From Sanguinoderma infundibulare (Eukaryota > Basidiomycota > Agaricomycetes > Polyporales > Polyporaceae), in contig JAVLRN010000007.1 in assembly GCA_032821775.1 (NCBI GenBank), positions 1,860,001-1,924,000 of the forward strand: 64,000 bases of DNA. The letters are read 5' to 3'. Every line of letters starts with the position of its first letter. The stretch's first letter is position 1. The position numbers were made by a program, and so were the translations under genes. The notes beneath the pieces are model-generated. The model saw only the letters and a list, made by a program, of their open reading frames with translations. It had not been told where the DNA came from and searched no databases. Positions 51,483 to 63,708 of this stretch are shown in pieces.

Positions 51483-54400
51483 CTAAACTGCCTCTGCATT
51501 AGACAACAAATCGATGCAGCGTCTCGCGGCTTCCTCCACCAATGCAGAGTTCCCAGACGACCTAAAAGTGACATCAGACGGGCAAGTTTCGCAAAGGTTG
51601 GATGGTAACTTGCCATTCCGTCTCAAGAAGAATTTCTTCTACATCGTCAGTTTCTACACCGGTATCCTTGCTGGACAACACGAGGTATAGGTACTCTGCC
51701 GTGTCTGCTCTTACCTGTGGCTAATAGTTAGTCGCCGATGCAGCACGGAAGAATGCCTGAACTGACTCGTGGGTATTGGTGTCCAAGGTAAGCGGATAAC
51801 TGGGAAATGCACTCTTTCTGGAGTTCCGGGACTGGCAGCAGATTAACAAGACTGGGGTCCTGCGTTCAATATTTGTACAGTTCAGATGACCCACGATCCC
51901 GCTTACCATCTCATGGACATGGTGATTCGCTGTGGGTTCTTGAGCCGTGATGCATTCTTAGTTACGAGGGAAAGAAGAGAGCGCAACCTGCGAGCGTCCC
52001 TAGTCAATGGGTAGCTTTTCCCGAAAAATCATGCTTACGCACGTCTTCAATCCCTGAGGGTCCTGTGGCAAGTTCTCGAAAACATCGGCCTCAAGGAGCA
52101 CATTGAGGGTCTGCAGCACCGGCACGACTACATTGTTCGAACCCGTATTCTGCAACGCCTGAGATAGTAAGTCTTGTGCGAGTCCTCGGAGATCGTATCG
52201 GTCGTGTTCAGGTGCAACGACAGGGATGTTCAGCGCCCAACCCACCAACGCGGAGGTTACCGGGCGTTGCTACAAATAGTGTGTCAGTGCTCACAGCACA
52301 CAAAGTTTGCTAGGTAGCATAGAAGATGATATGACGTACCGTGCTGTCGGTTTTCGTGCTCGCGCTGAGCACTATCCCCGACAGAATCTGATTGCGGTAC
52401 CGTTCTATATCCAAAAGCTGTACAGCTCGGGGGAACAGCCAGCTGCCGTCATTCCACCCGACCGACTCTTGCTCACTACGTCACCGTCATGAGTCTATCC
52501 AACGCCATATGGGAAGAAGGCAGCGACGTCATTGCGTACCTGAGGAACAACTTCTTCATCCTCGCGTCACCCCGGAGCCTCCAGGGTTCCGGGTCTGGGA
52601 CCACAGGAGGAGGCAGTAGCAGAAGCGCCAAGAAGTTCTCCCCTGCGATCTGTCTAACGTTGTCCAAACGTTCCACACCCTGCTTGAGAATTCCGCCGAT
52701 CGCATCATGGTACTTCTCCGGAGGAGAGTATCTTGCGAGGTCCGATACGGAAGCCGCGCGCGAAAAGAGGCTCTGAATGAAGGAGGTGAGACCCTTCACA
52801 CACGATATTCGGACCCAGGAGCCGACATCGCCTCTCGCGTCGCTCGTGTAGTCGGTCAGACCATCCAGAAGTGCGTCTTCAAGCTGGTTGACGAGATCTG
52901 CAGAGAGTTCTATTCGCCACTTAATTGGAGTGCGTGTATGAAAAACACCAAGGCGTACCCTCTTCCAGCTTGCTTGATATATTGCCTAGTATCAAGGGCA
53001 TCGCGTCGAAGGCGTTTCGCCGAGCTTCGATGTTCGTGCTCCCGCTCCCGCTCTATTGAAGCAACGAGTCAGTGCCGCGCCGGACAAGCAATTGCCGAGG
53101 AGGAACCACCGCCCACCCACCTTCCGATCGACCATCCGCAACAAGCACCTCGCGGCATCCTGGACCCCATGCGGAAAGGCGGCGTAATCCAGCACGCCAA
53201 GGACCCTTGCCAAACTCTGTTGCATTGGGGCGCTCTGCCCCTCAAACTCCCTGATGAGCCTCTGTACCACCGCGGAACAGTCTACCAGGCGGCTGACGGC
53301 CGCAAGCGCAGACGCCGCGGCCTCCTGAACCACAGCATTCTTGTTCTTCAGGCCAGAATCCACGACCTGGCGCCAATGCGGTACCGTGGTCTGGGAGTGC
53401 TGCGTCTCGGATAAAGAGATGCCGGAGGCAATGAGGTTGCAGGCTGCGGCGGCAATTAGCTCTTGGCGGCTAGATTGAATTGTGGTTAGGGGGACCGTCG
53501 ACAGAGCTGCGAAGATCTAGTAGAGTTCAAGATTATCGCTCTGTTCGGAATGGAAGGCAAGGCGTTTGTACGGACCTTGCGACGCTCTGGCTCCAGCTGT
53601 TCAGCATGGGGCGAATTGCGGAAGGCTGCTGCGAGTTCTGTGAGGGCGAGCAGACCACCGTGAACATCACTGTCATCTGGAATGGTCAACAATTGTGACT
53701 GAAAAGTAGTGATCAGCGGGGAAGGGGATATAGCGGACGCCATTGACGTACAGCGCGCTTCGCAGCATCGGGTCCTAGCTTTACGAGATCAAGTTTGCAG
53801 ATGCACCGCAGGGACTGTGCGCCAATTTCCCTCAGAGCCGGATCCCAGTGTCTCAGAGTTACGGCCAGAAGGTGGTCGATGAGACAGTCGCGATACTCCC
53901 CGTGCCTACAGGAATTCAGCGACCGCTTAATGACACAATGTGGTGTGATGACGCACTCAGCAACTTCCGGTGCAGCAATGGTGAAGGCGTTCCTGCGAAT
54001 TCCGACCGCATAAAAATCGGTCTTGCGCAGCACATCTATGCCATGGGGAAATAGGCTCTAATTTCCGATATCAGCTATCTAGCGGCGCTGTCGTCGGGGC
54101 ATACCCAATACCGGACACCTACCGTGCGGCCTACATATTCCTGGAACGCAGCGCTCGCCGCCCGCCGAATGTGGATCTCCCGGTCAAACAGCGACACCGC
54201 GACCAGCTTTCGCGCCAGCTCTAGGGCGTGAGGCCGCAGCGCATCGACGCCCTGTGCCCGCGCGAGGGACCAGAGAACATAGGAGGCTGAGTCGCGCACG
54301 TTCGATCCGATCGAGTGTGCGCCTTTCCGGATGTCGAACAACAATGCCTGTTCCTCGTGAGCATATATTCCACCACGAGGAAAAAAGGCAGGAACAGACC

Positions 54401-56006
54401 TTGTACAGCCATCCGACGAGCTCCGACAGTCGTTCGTCGGGGATAAGTCCGCGGCGTGCCATTTCGGCGCAGGCAAGGCACGCGCCGTGCCACGTCGCCT
54501 CTGCGATGCTCGGGAGATCGTATATGCTCGCAATGCCGATCGAGTGGATGGAGAACAGGTGCAAGACTTGATCCAACACCTGTTCAGCGAAATCGGTGGG
54601 GAGGCGTTCGGCGATCCGCGCGACACCTTTCGCCGCGGAGTAACGAACAACAGTATCCTTGTCGCGGACTGCCTTCAAGAGGTCTTCCAGCACGGACTCG
54701 ATCTCTTCCGACACGTCAACGTCTTCTTCATCTGTGACGGCTTCTCCCCAGAGACCGCCTTCTGTTGCGAGGGTTCGCCCTTCATGAAGAACGTCTCGGA
54801 TCAGGCGTGCGGGGGCGATTGGGCGCTGCACGCACCTTTAGCGCGAAGCCGGCGTGTCTTTCCAGGAAGCAAGCGGATGGCAACCCTTGCTATCAGTTTC
54901 GTGCGAAGCTGGCGGATGACCGTGTTGCTCATGAGACTCTGGTTGCCTTCCAGCGTGGAGACGACTCCCAAGAGCTGCTCTTTGCATGTTTGTACCTGTT
55001 CGGGGGACCCGAGTTTGGTAACCTCGCAGAGAACGCGAAGTAGTCCTGTTACCTGGCAACGAACTCAGTGATTGGAGGGATTAAAGCTGCCATACATGTG
55101 AACGTACAGGAAATGGGTCCACCGTACTTCCAACGGTCTCCGTTGCCCATGACAGGAAGTCTGGGAACCTTGACGCAGTGTCTTTCCTACACATGATCAG
55201 CATTGGTCTCGCCTGGAATTTACACCACTGTACCTCATGTAAAACTTGGAGAGCAGCAACGCTGCTCCCTCACGGTCCAGACCAGCTTTGCCCATGAAAG
55301 ATCTGCCAACAGACTCGACCCTGGAAGCTGTGTCGCCCTCTTTCCCGAGCTCATCAAACTGCTCCAGGTCGAATGGGATCATGCATACTAAGGATAGCCA
55401 GAGGAGTAGAATGTAACGCAGGCTCCAATGGAAAGCCTGGTTGACTGGGCTTTCCTGATTTGTGACGAATTCGAGAGCTATTGTGAGATCGGCTATCTCG
55501 TGAGGAAAGAACTTCGCTGATACAAACATTGGTGAGGTAAATATGAGGTACAACACGAGAAAACTAACTGATTGTCTTGTACCCGCGAAACTTGACAAAG
55601 AGGTACGGTAGCATTGAGAAGAAATGAAGTCTGGCGTTGGATACGGTCTTGAAGTCTCCGCTTGCGAATTTCTTAGCGTGGGTCTTAAACTTCTCGACGA
55701 CGGGTGAGATAAGGGACTCCAGGTACGGGTCCCAAAGGTAGGACTGCTCCTGGTAGGAATCAAACTGACGAAACATTCGAGTCAGCCGTGTTTGGTGGTA
55801 TACAGTGCATATGGACGACTTGCTATCATACTGATCCTTTTGTAAGCATTCCCTTCGGCGTTTCGCTGGTCTTCGGTGGGTTCAGAGTAGATGTCCATCG
55901 ACAAGAGTTGGTCTCGGAGCGCTACGAACTCATCCTTGTTCTCGAACCCGGCGTATAGCTTGAATTCTGTGGCGTGCTCGCCATCCTGCCAGTTTTCGTC
56001 TGCCAT
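51483..56006 (-). CDS. Tubulin-specific chaperone D (cofactor D)
   Basis: Beta-tubulin folding cofactor (TBCD; Cin1 in budding yeast, Alp1 in fission yeast), an all-helical HEAT/ARM protein that assembles alpha/beta-tubulin dimers with cofactors C and E. I trace 19 exons covering about 1170 aa: 56006-55832, 55764-55569, 55516-55234, 55186-55108, 55052-54836, 54761-54400, 54353-54123, 54057-53957, 53905-53752, 53698-53576, 53516-53121, 53052-52959, 52909-52540, 52475-52340, 52269-52043, 51999-51907, 51859-51767, 51714-51614 and 51561-51483. Landmarks: SYQEQSYLWDPYLE, FPHEIADL, WSLRYILLLWLSLVCMIPFD, TVVRYSAAKGVARIAERLP, RRAASAAFQEYVGR, LFPHGIDVLRKTDFYAV, VQLLDIERYRNQILSG and ADTAEYLYLVLSSKD. 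Joins 1/2 and 16/17 miss phase by one base next to short homopolymers. The last intron (51562-51613) is GC-AG (GCAAGT). Confidence 0.88.
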
Positions 56007-56221
56007 ACGAGCTTGTACGGGTTGTAGAGGAGCACAACCGCGAGACGTGGAAGAGATGCACGAGACGCCCGTGGCGGTGCCGGCGGTGTGCTTGGGAAGG
56101 GCGGGAATTCCCTTATTTGGGACAGAGATTGATCTGCCAGAGCTCTCTACATATGGGCGTCTATCGCCGACAACGTCACTCTCTCCCCTATTAATATGGC
56201 TCCTCCCGTCTCTGCCCCATC
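56007..56221. promoter_or_regulatory. Shared divergent promoter, cofactor D / Spo71-like
   Basis: Only 215 bp separate the two start codons, so both genes must share this interval for their core promoters and 5' UTRs. I see no obvious paired operator. Confidence 0.5.
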
Positions 56222-59200
56222 ATGGCCACACAGCCCACCTCGAACCACACCTCTCACTTGCCATCGTGGTCTCAGGATGCCGTCAAGCAATGCGACGTCC
56301 ATAAGCGGCGGCGAAGATTCATTGGCCCCATCCCAGCCACCGCCTTGGAACCGGATCAGAAGCGCCCTCGGAATCACAAACACGACCGCTCCCTACTCGG
56401 GAGGAGCGAAGAAGATCAAGACAGCAGCTCCAGTGACAACGATGACTCTAGCAGTCTGTCGGACGTCATCCACAGGCACGCTCTTGAATTCTTCCTGCGG
56501 CACGGCGGTCGGCGCGATGATTGGGGTGAGAGCCAGCAGAGGAGCGTTCGGAAGGAGATGCGGAGGCGGTGGCGGCAGAGCGACTGGGGTCAGGCGAGGC
56601 AGGTGCAGAAGAAGGGGGGCAACTCGCACAAATGGGTCGGCACTTCCTTCGACATCGGTGTCTTCCTCGGCGTGGACATCATGGCACCCTCCTCGCAATC
56701 CCACGCTTGGGTGACCTCCCTCTCGACTCCTTTGGAGGAACCGACCGCTGAAGGCGAGTCTCCTACTACGAGAGCCGAGACATTCACCGCGGACCCGTCT
56801 CTCCTTCCAACAACGGAATCACCTTTCCTGACCCCGATGATCTCTCAAGAGCTCCTCGCCACGAAACCGAGTGTGGACTCTACTACAGCATTGGTCCCGT
56901 CTGGTAGCGCTCAAGAACCTCGCACTCCTGCATTGAGTGACGAAGGCTCGACCAACGGACCGGTTGCACCAGCACCCCAGGCACAGACGAACTGTACCAG
57001 CACTGCTCCCCCACCTCAATTGGACAAGGGCAAGGGGAGGGTCCTCCGTGTACACTATAGCGACAGTCCCGCGCCGCCCTCCGAGGTCCTTGCGCGTACC
57101 GGAAGTGCTGTGAATGTAACGAGCGCAGGCGCTGTTGAGCAGACGACCTGTGAAGCTAAGACCAAGTGGGGAGACGTGATCATGCGAGGTGGGCATTAGA
57201 CTTCGGTGGTTGTATGCGCTAATACGCACCTAGGTTAGATCGAATGCTGGTCAGGATATCTTACACAGAGCACGGCGTCCCTGCACCCTTCGACGAGACC
57301 CAGAATCGTGTAACGAGGCACCTCGAGAATGAAGACTGGACCGAATACATCGTTGCGTGGCGGAAGGATCGGCTAGAGCTGTATACAGATCAGGTCAGTA
57401 CACGTCGTAGAGCGGGATGTAATATGTTGACGTCGCATTATAGCATGTGTTTGGGAAGGCATGGTTCACCGACACAAAACGACTGCAATATGTCGCGCCG
57501 CTTGGGTCTTCGTCGACGAGGCTGTCCCTTTACTCCTACGTTGACATGACATTCTGTATCACATGTCCTCCGGCACCCTTGAAACCTGACTCGATGCGGG
57601 TTAGGTACTTCCACTCTGATAGAGGCACACATATCTTTGTCTTCAAGCTCAAATGCCGTTCCCGGGCCATCGACTGGATATGGCAACTCTGGTATGATGT
57701 TTACCAGACGTATGTGCGCGTTATTGTGCTGACATGTTCGTCAAGGCGCCACAAAGGCGGCCAGCTTCCGCCGTTCATCGAAGTACGGAGCCCCGCGTTG
57801 GACACACGAATGAGAGTGGACGTTCCCGGCTTTGACACAGCGGACGTCGACGCTGCATACAAAGTCTTCCAGAAGGACAACGTCATCCGCCTCTGTGAGA
57901 AGTACATCCGCAACGCGCCGGAGTACCGAGCCTTATTGGAACGCGAAATCGCAGCGGGCGCAACATTCGAACTGGCGTGGCGGCTCAACACAGATCTGGA
58001 CTGGGTGTGGCAAGAGACGGACGTGCAGGGCAACGCTCGGAGGTGGGCGGTGCTCTCAGGCCTAGCACTCAAACAGGGGGGCAAGCCGGCGCACCTGGAA
58101 TTCCGCATCCAGCACCACTTCCCAACCCGCCTCCACATGAACGACGGCACTCGTCTGGACGAGCCCGTAGCGATTGAAGGCTATCTTGACCGCATCCGCC
58201 TGAACCAGCAATTGCGGCAGTCTGTGTACCTGGTGACGCACGACGGGTACCTATTCTCCCTTCCGCCTGCGCACGCACATCCCCCACACCCCCCAGGCGC
58301 TCCAGGGACGCCCCCGACTGTCCCACAAAGCATACTCGACTCTGCGGGCTTGCTGGGCTCTGCCGCCACGCGCCGCAAAGCGGAGGTCCGTCGCGGACGG
58401 CAGCAGATCCTTGAGGCGACGGGCGTGTTCGACCTGCGGAGCATTGTGACAGTGCGGCGCGCGTTCCAGATGATCCCTCAGGGTTCAGAACACAGAGCAG
58501 TACCCCCCGAGGCGGACTGGGAGGACTCCGAGGCCTTCTGGGAACAGGTCGATAGAAGCGAGAGCGATGACGAGGACATGGGCGGAGAAACGGGCCTGTC
58601 GAAGTCCCGGGACAAGGTTCGCTTGCGGATGCGGCGGTCGTTCGAACTCGTGCTGGTTACCGGACGAGTGCTCAGGTTTGAGGTGCGTGTTGCCATCCGA
58701 CCGCCCCTTTTTACCCTGTAATGTATTAATATGTTTCCCTGCACTGCGCAGGCATACTCGTGCTCGACTGCAATGGAATGGATCGTCCGGCTCCGCCAGC
58801 TGGTTTCCTACTGGAAGAAGCGTCACCAGGTGGAGGCGCGAGTCGAGATGAACATCGCCCACGCAAGCACGGGGCACGACCGTATTACGCCGCAGCGGCC
58901 GCGCGATGCCCACCCCCATACCAACGAACACACGCACGCCCCGCCGCCGGAGCCGCTGTTAGAACGTGAGGCGGCCTTGCCGGAGCTCTCGCGCTTCTAT
59001 AACTGGTGTGTCCTGGATAGCTGCCGGGTGATGCTGAAGTGTGGACGGCTGCACAGCCGGAAGGGCTGGTGGGGCCATTACAAGTGCGTGCCCATTCCCG
59101 ATTTCCGCTCGATACAGGGAGACTGATGTCCGCGCAGGCATGTCCAGCTCGTGCTGCTTTCGGGCCACCTCCTGCAGTTCGACATCCTTCCTAGGACCTC

Positions 59201-59606
59201 GATGCACCATCGCAGAGGCAAGGTCATCAACCTCCTTGACGCGTACGTCATCTCTGGATATTTTGCCGCGCAGTATCTTCCGGCGGGCCAGTATGACGCG
59301 AACGCAGCGGCGGTCGCGCGACGTTATCAAGATGGGTTGGAGACGGACGACGGAGAAGAGGACACGCTGTTCATCATCTGGCACCGACGCGTCCCCGGGG
59401 AAACGGAGGGTGTGCGAAGAAACAATATTGAGGCAGACATTCCTCCACTGAAGTCGAAGCGGAAGGTGAACGTGTTCCGAACGAGGAGCAAGCTGGAGCG
59501 GGATGCGTGGGTGTGGGCGATCAATGTGGAGATTGAGAAGGTTGTGAGGGCGTCGAAGGAGAGGGAGGAAGCGGTAAGGCAGGCGGGACAGTTGCTCAAA
59601 AGGTAA
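56222..59606 (+). CDS. Spo71-like pleckstrin-homology domain protein
   Basis: Six exons (56222-57188, 57239-57393, 57444-57691, 57746-58682, 58752-59083, 59138-59606) join in phase to 1035 aa. The first about 320 residues are disordered. Then RMLVRISYTEHGVPAPFD, AWRKDRLELYTD and KLKCRSRAIDWIWQLW form the N-terminal Spo71-type region with a PH-like fold. Long helical middle sections follow (FQKDNVIRLCEKYIRNAPEY). A second PH domain runs from about RRSFELVLVTGRVLRFE across the splice to AYSCSTAMEWIVRLRQL and VSYWKKRHQVEARVEMN, a Spo71 signature. The C-terminus has further PH-like strands (RHVQLVLLSGHLLQFD type) ending in ERDAWVWAINVEIEKVV. Yeast Spo71 acts with Vps13 at the prospore membrane; in mushrooms the role could be membrane-contact or lipid related. 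The family call is good; function is inferred. Confidence 0.83.
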
Positions 59607-59944
59607 CTCGGACTTGGGAGAACCGTCAATTAGCTTGTTACGTGTTTTCGATCCTGGCATGCGCGGACCCTCGGATTTTGCAGAGTTGGATGACTTGTCT
59701 CTGCTTCTTTATTTTTCTTTACCTTGCTTATACCCATGATACCTGCTGAACGTTGAACGTTTGGTGCCAACATATGTCGTTTCTAGTATGAGTAGGATGC
59801 ATGAATAATGTACGTGTAAATCGACGGTAATGGAATATGATGCAGCCATGCAGCCTCGAGAAGAGGCAATGTGCCGATCATTGCTGCTTTGGTCGTTTTG
59901 CTATCGTGTGCTTGTCAGCATGCGCCTTGAGGACGCACCGAAGG
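59607..59944. other. Convergent 3' UTR region
   Basis: About 340 bp between the stop codons of the Spo71-like gene (+) and the uS12m gene (-). T-rich on the plus strand. Nothing else seen. Confidence 0.5.
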
Positions 59945-60513
59945 TCAATACGTACCTCCGTACTTGCTCCGCGCCGTTACCCGGCCCACCACACCGCTGA
60001 AGTCAAGCGTTCCACGAACGACCTTGTAGCTGTGCGTCACACGCAGTCAGTACACGCAACATCTGTACTGAACGTCCGTGACACGCACCGAACACCAGGA
60101 AGGTCCTGCGCACGGCCTCCGCGGATAAGGACCACACTGTGATCCTGCAGGTTGTGTCCCTCTCCCGGAATATAGGCCTGCACGGTCTTGCCCGTCGAGA
60201 GCTTCACCCTGGCGACCTTGCGCTTGGCTGAGTTGGGCTTCTTGGGCTTCGCAATGAAAATCTGGCTGACGACGCCCTTCTTGTGCGTGTTGCCCTCGAG
60301 AAGCGGGGACTTGGCAGGCTTCACCTTGATCTTGGGCTTCCGGCGCGTGGACTGGTTCAGAGTGCGGGCGGCGGGGAGAGTCGGGTGGAATGCGCGAGAG
60401 AAAGCAAAGGGAAGGACGGTGGAAGCGAGACTAGGGCAGGCGGCCCGTTGGAGTAGAGTAGATGCTGCCCATGGCCTGGCGATGTGGGCCGTCAGTCGGA
60501 GGGCAGAGAACAT
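59945..60513 (-). CDS. Mitochondrial small-subunit ribosomal protein uS12m
   Basis: Two exons (60513-60089, 60029-59945) give 169 aa. The first about 45 residues are rich in Arg, Ala and Leu and lack acidic residues, fitting a mitochondrial presequence. The bacterial S12 core follows: [95 protein letters not shown] and the Lys/Arg-rich end. S12 lines the ribosomal decoding centre and secures fidelity; the PNSAKRK and [12 protein letters not shown] loops are the conserved decoding segments. The splice within GVRYKVV is phase-consistent. Start at 60513 gives the presequence directly. Confidence 0.95.
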
Positions 60514-60741
60514 GGCGCGGACGGCCGACGCGGTGAGCAGAGAGCAAGTCGAAGCTTGCGCTGAAGCGACCGACGCTGTGGCAGAGGTAGACGCCCAGGA
60601 GATCGCGGTGGGGCCTGCCCTGAAGTGGTCACACACCCGCACGCCTCGCGCTCTACAACGCGTCTTGCTTCTGAGCGGCGACGCGCGACAAACGCGTTTG
60701 ATCTCCGCGCAGGCCATATAACCGTCCGTGCCGCCAGAAAC
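60514..60741. promoter_or_regulatory. Shared divergent promoter, uS12m / Nse2
   Basis: 228 bp separate the start codons of the uS12m gene (-) and the Nse2 gene (+). Both core promoters and 5' UTRs must lie here. Confidence 0.5.
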
Positions 60742-62054
60742 ATGCCTACCGCAAGCTACTCTCGCTCAAAGAAACGCCACAAGCGAGCACCCTCCTCGGA
60801 CATCGAGGAGGATTCCGGCCCGAGTCAGCGCAAGCAGCAGCAGACGCAGGAAGAAGACGTGGACATGGACGACGAGGACGAGCAGCCGCGCAAGTCGAGG
60901 AAGAAGACCAAGCAGGAGAAGAAGCGCGCTGCGAAGGACGACTCCGATGCGGAGATGGACGATGAGGAGGAGGAGGAGCTGCCCCTGCCGGACACCAGCG
61001 ACAAGCCCCTGGACAAGAACCAAGCGGTGAAGATTGGTCAAATGGCGAAAGACTGGGACGTGACCCGCAAGAACGTCCACTCGCACGGCTATGGCTTACT
61101 CAGGGAGGTCGCGGCATCCGTCGCCGAGTTCACGGACGGCGAGAAGGGCGAGAAGGTATGTCCCGCATGTTGCCGTTCGTCGCATGGACAGGAGGACTTA
61201 CTAGACGCGACGGCAAAGGCTCTCAAGCAGATAGATGCTCTTATGCGCGAGCTGCTCGATACAGAGCAGCACTTGAACGCGCACGAGCAGAGTCTGGATG
61301 AAATCCATCAAAAGCTCGCTAGAGGGGAGCAGATTGTGAGTCCGCTCATCACCAGTGCTACGATTCGTGCTGAAGGCTTGCTAGGTTGGTGTCACCGATC
61401 TGTATGAGAAAGGCGTCGAGGAAAGGATGGAGGCATACAAAGTCAAGACGTCGCGGCAGAAGTACGCCAAGAGCGACCACTATTCTAAGTTCAAGCAAGC
61501 CATATACGTCAGTGATGTCCTTTCGGTGCATACTCCGGAAGCTCATAATCTGCTGTCTCGCAGGAGGTTCACCATCCCGACACCGCGATGCCGCCACTCA
61601 CCGACCTCATTCCCCGAGGTTAGCTCACGCTTGCCATCCCTGTTACCCTTTGGCCATCCGGAGACTAACCTTCCACCGCAGAGGAGGGCGACGACAGCGA
61701 CGACGACGACGACGTGCAGATTGGCGGTATCACCCAGGACTACAAGTGTCCCCTCACCCTCACGCACCTCGTCGACCCAATGACTTCGTAAGTTTCTCTG
61801 TCTGCTATGGCGAGTCATCCGACGAACTCGGTCTTTCCAGGAAGCAGTGCTATCACTCCTACTCCGCTGAGGCAATCAAGGAGTACCTTGGCCGAGGCAG
61901 GAAGGAATGTCCTGCAACTGGTTGCAAGAAGATGCTTGCCCTCTCCGATCTCGAGGTCGACAAGTCCCTTGGCAAGCGCGCGAAGGAGGCAGCCCGTCGT
62001 GAGCGTGCGAGGGAGGAGCATTCGGACGATGACGACGACGATGTCATCGAATGA
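60742..62054 (+). CDS. NSE2: SMC5/6 complex SUMO ligase Nse2 (Mms21)
   Basis: Six exons (60742-61155, 61192-61335, 61385-61507, 61564-61618, 61682-61787, 61841-62054) join in phase to 351 aa. An acidic/basic disordered N-terminus leads into coiled-coil helices ([52 protein letters not shown]) that in Nse2 bind the Smc5 arm. The C-terminal SP-RING has [18 protein letters not shown], then [16 protein letters not shown] and [18 protein letters not shown], giving the C...C-x-H...C-x4-C zinc ligands of the Nse subfamily, and an acidic tail follows. The enzyme transfers SUMO during DNA repair and replication-fork restart in the nucleus. Length and domain order are typical. Confidence 0.93.
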
Positions 62055-62378
62055 GCTCAGCATGCATATGCTTCTGTGTTCACCTCGCAGAGTCCTCAGT
62101 AGTACTAGATTGACCAAGTCGAGTGCCCCACCATATTGTACCCTTGTAATGGTATGCTAGATTTTCATGTACGTATACCCTACGTTTCCGCTAGTCTTTT
62201 GCGCCCATTTGTCTCCAGTCTGTCCCTCTTCCTGAGTTCCTTGTCGCGAGTCGCGAAGGACGACGGACCCAGAGCGTGACATTTTGGTCTGTGACAGCCA
62301 CTCGTAACGCGCTAGCCCAGTTTCAGTAGACGCCTCCAGCTCGTCCGACTCTGTCACCTCCACTGCGCGGTCTCCAAA
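62055..62378. other. Intergenic region
   Basis: About 320 bp between the Nse2 stop codon and the uL29m start, both on +. It holds a 3' UTR and a promoter; no other feature is recognised. Confidence 0.5.
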
Positions 62379-63303
62379 ATGCTCTCTGCGCCTGCTGTCG
62401 CATCTCGCGCGGCGCGCTCTGTTTGTGCCCTCTCCTTACACTCGCGACGATTAGCCACTCAGGTCCCCGCTACCACTGGAAGCTCGAGTTCACAGGTCAC
62501 GCAGGATGATGGTCCTTTGCGACCCCAGCTCGACATTCCGGTGAACCCAGACCACGGGCTGTATGCCTTCTTCCGGAAGAAGGAGAAGGATGGGAAGACG
62601 ATCTATGACACGTTGGAGCCTGTGGACATGTCCACGGACAAGAGCGGTATGTTTCGTCCCCAGAGCGCCGATTGGCAGGCCCTCCGTATTGACTCGTTAC
62701 AGGACGTGCATGGACGGCCGTAGAGCTCAGACGGAAGAGCTTCAAGGATCTGCACACGCTGTGGTACGTGGTGCTGCGGGAGCGGAATCTCCTTGCGACA
62801 CAGCAGGCGGAGGGGCGACGGCTCGGCGTGAACGAGCAGGCTCTTGGTCTGTGGCCTAGGGCGTTCAGGGTACGTATCCTCATTCGCACGCGTTTTTAAC
62901 CTCTTGATTCGCTCCTTTGCTTCTCACTCGCATCCCATGCGGTCCTTCTTTCTTCAGACGTCGTATCGTTCGTACTGACTTGTTTCATCCTCGGCGTGTT
63001 CGTCTTGGTATTCAGTGCCGCAAAACGATGGCGCGCATCAAGTACGTCATCAACGAGCGACGCCTCGCTTATGAGGGCGCCATGAAGATCCACAACGAAC
63101 GGGGACAGCGGCTCCTTGAGATCCGGGCCCGGGCTCAAAATGTGGTCCATCCCGAGGTCGTGCCCCTTACGGAGGAGGAGATGAAGCTTGCTGCAACAAG
63201 GGCGCGGAGTCACGAGGAGTTGAGGAGGCAGCGCGCTCATGTCGAGGATATCGTCACCCGGTCGTTCTTGGAGCAACCCGACGTCGTCCAGCGGAAGGCA
63301 TAG
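62379..63303 (+). CDS. MRPL4: Mitochondrial large-subunit ribosomal protein uL29m (MRPL4/L47)
   Basis: Three exons (62379-62646, 62703-62869, 63016-63303) give 240 aa. The N-terminal about 25 residues ([21 protein letters not shown]) form a mitochondrial presequence. The conserved core includes [21 protein letters not shown], then [21 protein letters not shown] and [16 protein letters not shown], which is the L29 two-helix hairpin near the peptide exit tunnel. [20 protein letters not shown] and a charged C-terminal extension follow, as in fungal MRPL4. Splices are in phase with normal GT-AG ends. Part of the 54S mitoribosomal subunit. Confidence 0.93.
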
Positions 63304-63708
63304 CGTTAGAGTAGGGGGTGGATATATATCGTACTAGACATGGTAATCGCATGTGTACCCGACCTCTTAAGTAGAGGGAGCTGTCGGACTCGCATAAGCT
63401 GCGACATACATGAGCGACGAAAACCTCTTTCCCGCTGTAAATCCTGCGTCTGCGTCGACGACAGAGGAGCTTGGCGGGATACGTGCACGGCTAGCGGTTG
63501 ACGTTCCCACTGCGCATTGTTAGCTATCAGTCGAAGACCTTTCGCCTGGGAGACACCTTGGCAGAACATGGGACGACGGAGGGTCAAGAAGGGAACCTCT
63601 CCCGACACGAACGAGAGTTCTACTTACACAATCATGAGCTGCGCCCGGGGCCACATGAGCAGCACGCACGCACCTTTGACCGCAAAACACCCGCGGGTTG
63701 CGCATGGG
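63304..63708. other. Convergent 3' UTR region
   Basis: About 400 bp between the stop codons of the uL29m gene (+) and the SDHAF1-like gene (-). No other feature seen. Confidence 0.5.
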
